From Gammaproteobacteria bacterium (GTDB lineage: Bacteria; Pseudomonadota; Gammaproteobacteria; JAURND01): a stretch of 64,000 nt of DNA. Positions 58,011 through 64,000 of the stretch are shown here, in pieces. The translations under genes were made by a program, and so were the position numbers. The stretch is taken from assembly GCA_035546635.1 (NCBI GenBank), contig DASZWJ010000022.1, forward strand, positions 31,387-95,386, written 5' to 3'. The notes under the pieces are model-generated. The model was given only the letters and a program-made list of their open reading frames with translations, was not told the DNA's origin and searched no databases. Position 1 is the first letter of the stretch. Every line of letters starts with the position of its first letter.

Positions 58011-58138
58011 GGAAATTTGCTTTCTTTAAACCTATTAATAAATCGTTAATAAATACCTAGTACAATAAAAAAATGCTAAAAATCCCCGTAAAACCATGAT
58101 CTTACAGTATGAACCTTACAATTTAAATGAGGGCACTT

Positions 58139-58960
58139 ATGCCATCTGGCCAACCAAAAAAATCTTTCTTAAAGCGAGTTGGGGATTTTATCCAAGCCGG
58201 TTTAGAATTTTTACCTTTACGATATAAGCAGCCGATAGCAGAATTCTTTAGATCAATTTTTCCTAATGAAGACACAAAAGCAATTCCTCCTGCCCCTTTG
58301 GTGCGTGCAGCGCAAATTGCAGAACAGCCATCAGGACAACAAGCTGGGATAAAAAATGAGACAGCTATTGATCCGAAAGCCACTTCATCACGCCATAATG
58401 CTGATTACACTGTGAAAAAACATCGAGATTACACAGAGTATTCAGATAAACAGGGTAATCAAGTAAGATCAGATGGAGATATGAAAGTATTCTCAGATGG
58501 GAAAGGTAGGGTAGTCATTTCGGATAGCCGAAACAACGTAACAAACATTTCAAATAGCCCAAACACCATAATAGATAATTCATCCCCTAAGACTCAATAT
58601 AGTGGAACAAGCACTAGTTCAGGTCGAGGTCGTCAAAATTTTCAGCAATCTTTTCCTGCTGCTCCTGATTACCCTGATCCTGCTAGGGTGAAACAGCCAA
58701 CGCCGCCATCCCCACCATCCCCACCATCCCCACTAAGTGGAGGTCATCCACGAGGTCAAGGGCATTACACTGTAATAAAAAATACAAATAACACAAAAGT
58801 TGTTAACAATGGAGTTTCAGATGGAACACCAACTATAATAAATAACAACAAAATAATTTCGCGTGCTGAAGGTGCAGATATTAGAATAAGACGACCAAGC
58901 TGGTCTGATAAACCACCCTCAGTGGAAAATGCAAATCATGATGCTCCTAAGTGCAGATAG
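58139..58960 (+). CDS. Low-complexity Asn/Pro/Ser-rich protein
   Basis: 273 residues from the ATG at 58139 (GAGGG 5 bases upstream). The N-terminal 50 residues are amphipathic (KSFLKRVGDFIQAGLEFLPL). The rest is polar and repetitive: DGDMKVFSDGKGRVVISDSR, NNVTNISNSPNTIIDNSS, a PPSPPSPPSPL run and NTNNTKVVNNGV. The spaced short beta-like phrases (KVFSDGKG, RVVISDSR) suggest a surface or adhesin-like polymeric character, but there is no signal peptide. No family recognised. Confidence 0.6.
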   Translation: MPSGQPKKSFLKRVGDFIQAGLEFLPLRYKQPIAEFFRSIFPNEDTKAIPPAPLVRAAQIAEQPSGQQAGIKNETAIDPKATSSRHNADYTVKKHRDYTEYSDKQGNQVRSDGDMKVFSDGKGRVVISDSRNNVTNISNSPNTIIDNSSPKTQYSGTSTSSGRGRQNFQQSFPAAPDYPDPARVKQPTPPSPPSPPSPLSGGHPRGQGHYTVIKNTNNTKVVNNGVSDGTPTIINNNKIISRAEGADIRIRRPSWSDKPPSVENANHDAPKCR

Positions 58961-59137
58961 TGGGGAAAGATCGTAAGCTCTAAAAGCAAGGGTCACATAA
59001 GCACAACTGGGTAATGTCTGTTATACTTCAAGTCTTCAAATTTGTTTTGTATCTCTATTGAAAGAAATTTTAGATATTCAATCCAACCTTGAAAAGATAA
59101 ATAAAATAAAAATTAATAAAAACTAAGGAGCTGTTTT

Positions 59138-59566
59138 ATGAAAAAAAAATTTATTAAGACCTTGAAAATAGCATTATTAAGCTTGAGCTGTTCAGTAGCA
59201 TTCGCCGAAAATTACATTTGTCCACCACTTGATGTAGTCAATAAAGCCCAGGGAGCCAATATCCAAATGCCTTACGGCGAATTAGTCCTTGCTTCTCCAA
59301 AGCCGGATGGCCAGAAAGTTGTATCACTTAATAATGCCCAGATCCTAGCAAGAATACCAACTCAAGGCTACTTCGGCATTTTAGTTTCTTGTGCCTACAA
59401 CTATGATAATCCAGACGAGATATTTTTAGTTTATGATCTTTATGGACCTGTACATCTTTATACAGCAGTAACCAATAATTGGTGGGAAAATGCTAAACAT
59501 CCTGACTATGCAGTGTGCCAAGATAAAGATCCTGCAAATTGTGTATTTACGGATAAAGTGCAGTAA
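59138..59566 (+). CDS. Small exported protein
   Basis: 142 residues with a signal peptide (KTLKIALLSLSCSVAFA, cleavage likely before EN). The mature domain of about 118 residues has four Cys (YICPP, LVSCAYN, YAVCQDKDPANC), which could make two disulphides in the periplasm. AAGGAG precedes the ATG. I do not recognise the family. Confidence 0.72.
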   Translation: MKKKFIKTLKIALLSLSCSVAFAENYICPPLDVVNKAQGANIQMPYGELVLASPKPDGQKVVSLNNAQILARIPTQGYFGILVSCAYNYDNPDEIFLVYDLYGPVHLYTAVTNNWWENAKHPDYAVCQDKDPANCVFTDKVQ

Positions 59567-59624
59567 TATTTGAAATTGTAGTATTCGATAGAATAAATGC
59601 CTTGATGGCAAGCGCTGCTGTCCA

Positions 59625-59661
59625 GTGGTCAAGTATTCACACGTGAATACTTGACCACTTT
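59625..59661 (+). terminator. 16-bp perfect palindrome, terminator-like
   Basis: GTGGTCAAGTATTCAC (59625-59640), AC, then the exact complement (59643-59658), then TTTCATTCTCTT. It sits between convergent genes. The stem is very strong, the T-run short. Confidence 0.6.
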
Positions 59662-59702
59662 CATTCTCTTATTCATTTCCTTCATTTTCAATGGTAACAC
59701 TT

Positions 59703-60065
59703 TCAGGGTGAGAGGTATGAATTGGGATAATAATAGGGATAATAAGCATATGGGTAATAATAAGAATAAGGGTAATAATTTGAATTTGAATTAGAATAAT
59801 AATATGTATTAGGGTTATCGTATGTATTGGGGTAATAGTATGAATTGGGGTAATAAGTATAAGGTTCCTCATCATAATAATTCTCATTTTCATACCAATA
59901 TCCCCAAAAATATTTTGTACATTTTCGTTGAGCAGAAGGGGAATTATGGGTAGCGCAATATCGATTCATAACATCTGTAGGGCTTTGAGCATATGTGGTA
60001 TGTGCCAAGCTTGGAATTACTAAAATAAAAACAATTTTTAGTAAATTGCTATATCTTTTGTCCAT
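59703..60065 (-). CDS. Tyrosine-rich exported protein with YYPN-type repeats
   Basis: 120 residues. Signal peptide (LLKIVFILVIPSLAHTTYA). Residues 25-60 form a small domain with two Cys (RYCATHNS, KCTKYFWG). The last 60 residues are a tandem of Tyr/Pro/Asn/Ser units (YTYYPNSYYYPNTYDNPNTY and so on), more than a third Tyr. GGAGG lies before the ATG. Tyr-rich tails of this kind occur in surface, spore-coat-like or cross-linked matrix proteins; function unknown. Confidence 0.68.
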   Translation of the reverse strand: MDKRYSNLLKIVFILVIPSLAHTTYAQSPTDVMNRYCATHNSPSAQRKCTKYFWGYWYENENYYDEEPYTYYPNSYYYPNTYDNPNTYYYSNSNSNYYPYSYYYPYAYYPYYYPNSYLSP

Positions 60066-60412
60066 ATTTACTAATCCTCCATTGTTCCTTCTGGTAAGTA
60101 TAGCACTCCAGTTGCCTTTTTGCGGATGAGAGGGTCAAGTACTGGGTGATCCTTGGAAAGCAGCTGGTTTAAGGGTTTTTTAAGCTAATTGCATTCTCAC
60201 TTATATCTTGGTTTAACAGCTCCAAGAATAATAACAATAACAAAGATATCTAAGTGATACGGTGTTTATCCCTACAAAGCGCAGCCTGAGGGAATATTGT
60301 AGAATAAGATTACATTTATACCAAAGCGTTTATCTCCACATATCAGCGCCCCTTACAATAAGATCTTGGATGCTTCTGAAGGCTTTAATCGGCATAAATC
60401 CAATCTCGGTGG
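60066..60412. other. Intergenic region with a possible degraded frame
   Basis: Mostly no gene. From 60303 on the plus strand, a frame without start reads ...PYNKILDASEGFNRHKSNLG and continues to a stop at 60497, overlapping the broken gene on the other strand. It looks protein-like but I cannot place it. The rest (60080-60300) shows nothing. Confidence 0.4.
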
Positions 60413-60742
60413 TTACCTTCGCGCAATTGAGGAAAACTTGATTGTGGGATTTCTAACGGTATTCAGGTTTAGTGAAACATTCTTTTTTATCTGCTGAAGG
60501 AAGGTGACATCTAAAAATTCGGTGATATTTGGGGTAGCATTTTGACCGCCAATAACGTTACCAGCAGTTGGAACATTGTTGTAAGCAAATCGGTGTAAAG
60601 CACTGAACCACATTTCTGCTTCAAGAATATTTGCTTGTTCCCACTCATTTAATTCCGTCTGGGTTGTAAAATGTTCTGGAATTAACCCAACTATTTCATC
60701 CGGGTCTAAGGGTGTAGCGCCTGCCGGGTATTCAAACTTCAT
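60413..60742 (-). pseudogene. Truncated mobile mystery protein B (Fic-domain protein) N-terminus
   Basis: 109 residues. The first 45 (EYPAGATPLDPDEIVGLIPE and TTQTELNEWEQANILEAEMW) follow the highly conserved start of mobile mystery protein B, a Fic-domain protein of mobile elements. After that the sequence diverges and lacks the Fic catalytic HxFxxGNGR, so the protein is chimeric or truncated. Its ATG overlaps the TGA of the upstream partner remnant, the native arrangement of the A/B pair. Confidence 0.65.
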
Positions 60743-60930
60743 GGTGTTTCATCCCATAATTGTTTTAGAGTACCCGAGAGCAGGGTATTAATCAGCTCTT
60801 CCAATTGTTCTTGTTGTTGGGGCTTGGTAACTTCTTAAGCTTCAAGCGCCATCGAATGCGAAACTCGTTGTAATTTTTGTTTGGCAATTTTTTCAGCTTG
60901 TTCGCTCAATAGATTTGAATTTTTTGGTAC
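60739..60930 (-). pseudogene. Mobile mystery protein A remnant (HTH antitoxin-like), 3' end with nonsense codon
   Basis: The minus-strand frame from 60930 reads VPKNSNLLSEQAEKIAKQKL and QRVSHSMALEA, then an in-frame TAA (60837-60835), then EVTKPQ...EELINTLLSGTLKQLWDETP and TGA at 60741-60739. These are the C-terminal hallmarks of mobile mystery protein A. The N-terminal HTH half is missing. The TGA overlaps the ATG of the B remnant. Confidence 0.6.
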
Positions 60931-60994
60931 GCATGCGTTTAGCAATTGTTAAATGCTCACGGTGCTCAAATGAAACAAACCATGAGGACTCACT

Positions 60995-61693
60995 ATGAAT
61001 ATTAACCCGAATCACAAGCATTTTGGCCTGTTTATTTTTCCAGGTATGACATTGTTAGATTTTGCAGGTCCTTATGACGTATTCTCTCAATTATCCAACG
61101 TCACGATCCACACTGTGGCAGTTGGCTTAGATCCCATTAAGGTCAGTGGCGGATTACAGATTATGCCCAATATCACTATTTCCAATTGTCCTGCGTTAGA
61201 TGTGATTACAGTGCCTGGTGGTGGTGGCGTGAATGATTTAATGAACGACAAAATCGTGCTAAATTTTTTGCGAAACCAAGCACAAACAGCAAGCTATGTT
61301 ACATCTGTATGCACAGGGTCATTGGTATTGGGTGCTGCAGGGTTGCTTAAGGGATATCAAGCGACAACTCACTGGCTATCTTTAGATTTACTACGGTATT
61401 TTGGAGCTATCCCTAAACCTGATCGGGTTGTAGTTGACCGCGATCGTATCACAGGAGGTGGTATCACAGCGGGCATTGATTTTGCGTTGCAGGTTGTTGC
61501 AGAAATATTTGGCGCTGATGAAGCTAAAAGAATCCAGCTGTACTTGGAATATAATCCACTTCCTCCTTTTCATGCTGGCCACCCCAGCACTGCAGAACCA
61601 GCACTGGTGCAATCAGTGCAGAATCAATCTGCCACCTCGATTGCGCAACAAGAAGCAATTGTCAAAGTAGCAGCTCAGTATTTTGGGAAATAA
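60995..61693 (+). CDS. DJ-1/PfpI family protein (isonitrile hydratase InhA-like)
   Basis: 232 residues. LFIFPGMTLLDFAGPYDVFS at the start, nucleophile Cys in VTSVCTGSLVLGAAGLLKG, then TTHWLSLDLLRYFGA and RITGGGITAGIDFALQVVAE. This is the pattern of cyclohexyl-isocyanide hydratase and of the sensor half of GlxA regulators; without an AraC domain the enzyme reading is preferred. The stop at 61693 abuts an IS4-type transposase scrap, but the protein looks complete. Confidence 0.87.
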   Translation: MNINPNHKHFGLFIFPGMTLLDFAGPYDVFSQLSNVTIHTVAVGLDPIKVSGGLQIMPNITISNCPALDVITVPGGGGVNDLMNDKIVLNFLRNQAQTASYVTSVCTGSLVLGAAGLLKGYQATTHWLSLDLLRYFGAIPKPDRVVVDRDRITGGGITAGIDFALQVVAEIFGADEAKRIQLYLEYNPLPPFHAGHPSTAEPALVQSVQNQSATSIAQQEAIVKVAAQYFGK

Positions 61694-61943
61694 AAAGCAA
61701 CTCCGCCTAAAGGCTAAAGATTATAGCCATTCAGCTAGGGAACCTTGGCTATTAGCCTCCTCCCTAGGTAAAACTCACTATTTGCATGATAAGCGGGTTG
61801 TTAAGTTATATAAAACTCGGATGCAAATAGAAGAGGGATTTCGAGATTTAAAGAGTTCAAGATACGGCTTAAGCATTGAACAGAGCTACTCAAAAGGTAT
61901 TGTTAGACTCGAGAATTTGTTATTGATAGCGATCACCACCTAA
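61694..61943 (+). pseudogene. IS4-family transposase fragment
   Basis: About 82 codons with the IS4-type DDE C-terminal region: YSHSAREPWLLASSL, then LYKTRMQIEEGFRDLKSSRY, including the conserved Tyr-(2)-Arg-(3)-Glu-(6)-Lys spacing with Glu as third catalytic acid, and VRLENLLLIAI. Both ends are cut: it starts directly after the PfpI gene and stops where a MocR-like frame begins. No IS ends are visible. Confidence 0.75.
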
Positions 61944-61944
61944 A

Positions 61945-62472
61945 CCTCTTTTCGCTTATGATGAACAAGGTATTGTTCAGTATTGATCCTCATTTTCCAA
62001 GACGCTTTCTCCTGGTTTGAGAATTGGGTGGACTATTCCAGGAAAGCACCAGGTTCAAATCAATAAATTAAAATATATGACTTCGATGGCTTCTGCCTCA
62101 TTTTCTCAGCATTTAGTTGCTAAATATTTGCAAAACGGCGGCTATGAAAGACATCGTCGCAAACTCAGGAAAGCGCTTCAACACAATACGCATGAAATGA
62201 TGCATGCCATACAGGGTTATTTCCCTCAAGGTACACAAGTAACGCTTCCTCAAGGTGGCGGATTGCTTTGGGTGCGATTACCTGAATATGTTGATATGAA
62301 TTTACTAACTCAAGAAGCAATTAAACGGAAAATCAGTATTGTACCTGGCGAATTATTCTCAATGACACACAATTTTAAAAACTATATTCGATTTACCTCT
62401 TGGATTAATGTCGACTTAAAAGTTACAAACAGCATCAAAACACTTCAGCTAATAAAATCTCAATCTAAATAG
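61945..62472 (+). pseudogene. MocR/PdxR-type aminotransferase-domain regulator, C-terminal remnant
   Basis: Frame from 61945 reads PLFAYDEQGIVQY, then TGA at 61984 where homologues have a Cys codon (TGC/TGT), then SSFSKTLSPGLRIGW (PLP-binding Lys) and about 150 more residues of the fold-type I domain (KLKYMTSMASASFSQHLVA, GGGLLWVRLPEY). The N-terminal GntR helix-turn-helix and half of the aminotransferase domain are gone, replaced by the IS4 fragment. Not functional as a regulator. Confidence 0.7.
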
Positions 62473-62695
62473 ATTAACCCCTCCATCATGACTAAGAAAC
62501 TGTACTATTAAAAATAATAGCTAACTGTTTATTTTTTTCATTCTTTGTTTTATTGCACAATACCCGTCGAATACGTGAATTAAAGCGTGACTGTCTTTGA
62601 CGATGATGAAATAATTACTTCATCTAGCTTAGTTCATTGAGTAGGGAAAGGGCGAGCAATTTGTGATACTCTTAAGATAGCTTTTTAAATAGGTA

Positions 62696-63640
62696 ATGAA
62701 TATGAATATTTCTCGACGGTTATCTCGTTTAGTTTTTACGGTTTTTTTGATCTTTGCTGGTTTACCTTGTATGGCAGACACCCAGCAAATTCAACCTCTT
62801 GCCTCAAAAAAACCATTTGAAGAACTTGAGTCTTCTTCAGGTGGGCGCCTGGGTTTATCTACCATCAATACAGCGAATAATACACGTATTGAATATCGTG
62901 GTGAAGAACGATTCCCTTTTTGCAGCACCGGAAAAGTCATGGTTGTTTCGACCATCTTAAAGCAAAGCGAAAATGATCCCAATTTATTGAGAAAGCAAAT
63001 AACCTATGATCAAAATCAAGTGGATGAAAGTGGTTATGCGCCTATTACGAAGCAACATCTTGGAAGTGGCATGCGCGTTGGGGAACTTTGCCAAGCTGCT
63101 ATGGAATATAGTGATAACACGGCGATGAATCTACTCTTGAAATTATTAGGTGGTCCTGCAGCAGTAACAGCATTTGCAAGGACTATCCCAGATGAAAGCT
63201 TCCGATTAGATCGATGGGAACCCGAATTAAATACCGCTATTCCTGGAGACGTTAGAGATACCACGACGCCAAATGCAATGGCAGATAGCTTGAAGCAATT
63301 GGCGCTGGGTGATTTTCTGGCCTTGCCCCAACGAGAACAGCTACAAACCTGGTTAAAGAATAATACTACTGGGGATGCAAAAATCCGCGCCGGTGTTCCA
63401 AAAGGTTGGGTGGTCGGCGATAAAACTGGGAGTGGTAGCTATGGAACAACCAATGACATTGCAGTTATTTGGCCGCCTAACTGTCATCCAATCGTTATGG
63501 TGGTTTATTTAACTCAGAAAGAAAAAAATGCAATTAAACACGATGCGGTCATTGCCTCCGCTACTCGTTTGGTGATTGAAGAATTGGCCAGAACGGATCA
63601 GTGTCTAAAAAGAGATATGTCCGATAACTCCGTAAATTAA
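62696..63640 (+). CDS. Class A beta-lactamase
   Basis: 314 residues. Signal peptide ([17 protein letters not shown]). All class A motifs are present: S77-T-G-K80 (SxxK, preceded by Cys76), S139-D-N141, E175-P-E-L-N and K243-T-G-S. The phrases [25 protein letters not shown] and [12 protein letters not shown] resemble the CTX-M/OXY branch. Cys at the position before the serine without a Cys after KTG also matches CTX-M and not the KPC/GES disulphide carbapenemases. It is a periplasmic serine hydrolase of beta-lactams. The region upstream (62473-62695) has no regulator gene (no ampR), so expression is probably constitutive. The start could be the first or second ATG (62696 or 62702). Confidence 0.95.
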   Translation: MNMNISRRLSRLVFTVFLIFAGLPCMADTQQIQPLASKKPFEELESSSGGRLGLSTINTANNTRIEYRGEERFPFCSTGKVMVVSTILKQSENDPNLLRKQITYDQNQVDESGYAPITKQHLGSGMRVGELCQAAMEYSDNTAMNLLLKLLGGPAAVTAFARTIPDESFRLDRWEPELNTAIPGDVRDTTTPNAMADSLKQLALGDFLALPQREQLQTWLKNNTTGDAKIRAGVPKGWVVGDKTGSGSYGTTNDIAVIWPPNCHPIVMVVYLTQKEKNAIKHDAVIASATRLVIEELARTDQCLKRDMSDNSVN

Positions 63641-63916
63641 AACAATATCAAACCCAATAGAATTTAATAAAATAAGATATTAAGGTGTGGAAAATATTTG
63701 AATAATTTTAACTAAAAATTTTTCCAGAAAAAATCAAATTAAAAATCCTTCCAGAATAGAATTAATCTTTTTTCATTCCTTCACAGACTATAGAAAATTG
63801 CTCTAGCATCTCCTCGTTTTCAAAAATCATCTGTTTCTTTACGAGGAGCTATTCATGTCAACGTAAGCCCCTAATAATTCCATCCCATATTTGAATTTTT
63901 CTAGCGAATGTTTTCT
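63641..63916. other. Intergenic region with hairpin around a ribosome site
   Basis: No gene. CTCCTCGT (63810-63817) can pair with ACGAGGAG (63841-63848). The right arm is a good Shine-Dalgarno sequence 6 bases before an ATG (63855) that opens a three-codon frame (ATG TCA ACG TAA). Confidence 0.35.
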
Positions 63917-64000
63917 TTATATAAATAAGGACTTATTGATAAACTGCGGCAGGAGAGAGGTGGGTTCTACTTCTTTGCGTCTGATTTTGTGAGCTTGATT
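63917..64000 (-). CDS. Possible 3' end of a minus-strand gene (cut by window edge)
   Basis: An open frame of 27 codons enters from the right edge and ends at TAA (63919-63917): NQAHKIRRKEVEPTSLLPQF and so on. The composition looks protein-like, but it is too short to identify and may be chance. Confidence 0.3.
   Translation of the reverse strand, partial: NQAHKIRRKEVEPTSLLPQFINKSLFI

Noticed and set aside
59669..59893. Ile/Thr-rich 74-codon frame on the minus strand
   Set aside because: An alternative frame of the Tyr-rich repeat gene; the 59703-60065 frame has the signal peptide and ribosome site.

Overview
The window looks like a chromosomal segment of a gammaproteobacterium, most likely of the order Legionellales (Legionella, Coxiella or Aquicella type). 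This is inference. It rests on the AT-rich coding sequence, the conserved gammaproteobacterial housekeeping genes (ClpB, FadE/FadI/FadJ, AguA/AguB, KatG, M17 aminopeptidase), and the many unrecognised coiled-coil, ankyrin-repeat and Sel1-repeat proteins scattered singly among metabolic genes, as seen for secreted effector candidates in that order. No rRNA, tRNA, CRISPR array, complete IS, phage or secretion-apparatus gene was found.

Layout. 1-2.8 kb: the cut N-terminus of a membrane protein, a CNNM/CorC-type protein and a two-gene unit of unknown function, all on the minus strand. 3-10.5 kb: an M17 aminopeptidase, then a fatty-acid beta-oxidation cluster (fadE, fadI-like thiolase, fadJ-like fusion enzyme). 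A FadL-type outer-membrane protein at 34.9 kb could feed the same pathway. 10.6-12.9 kb: two adjacent unknown proteins that appear to share a domain. 13.1-15.5 kb: an IlvD/Edd-family dehydratase and a small exported protein. 15.5-22.8 kb: a 1243-residue coiled-coil protein, a sodium:solute symporter with a small membrane partner, and another coiled-coil protein. 22.9-27.5 kb: clpB behind a good heat-shock promoter match, a shikimate-kinase-like pseudoenzyme, and a PLP dehydratase translationally coupled to RidA. 27.5-33 kb: a DUF4143 ATPase, a VanX-like dipeptidase, a double-GNAT protein and two flavin/NADPH oxidoreductases. 33-41.7 kb: an acidic coiled-coil protein, FadL-like porin, ABC exporter, thioredoxin-like protein, ankyrin protein and exported hydrolase. 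41.8-46 kb: katG and the agmatine-to-putrescine pair aguB-aguA. 46-54.6 kb: a P-loop protein, a candidate C-H-D cysteine hydrolase, YceI, PfpI, a GFA-like protein, a rhomboid protease, a proline-rich protein and a Sel1-repeat protein. 54.7-57.8 kb: a class II aldolase-like protein, a cyclase-family hydrolase, and a WYL regulator with a VOC protein. 58-64 kb is accessory and decaying: low-complexity and exported small proteins, a broken mobile mystery protein A/B module, an IS4-type transposase scrap fused against a broken MocR-type gene, and an intact class A beta-lactamase resembling the CTX-M group.

A second layer is the large number of small palindromic intergenic repeats. At least four kinds can be told apart by eye. 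One (55.47-55.63 kb) has 20-bp terminal inverted repeats and a 10-bp flanking direct repeat, as expected of a MITE. Another supplies the last codons of the CorC-like gene. No single undescribed system stands out beyond doubt. The best candidates for new biology are the C-H-D protein at 46.9 kb, the ankyrin protein with a possible ubiquitin-like N-terminus, the tandem related pair at 10.7-12.9 kb, and the two-gene unit at 1.7-2.8 kb.
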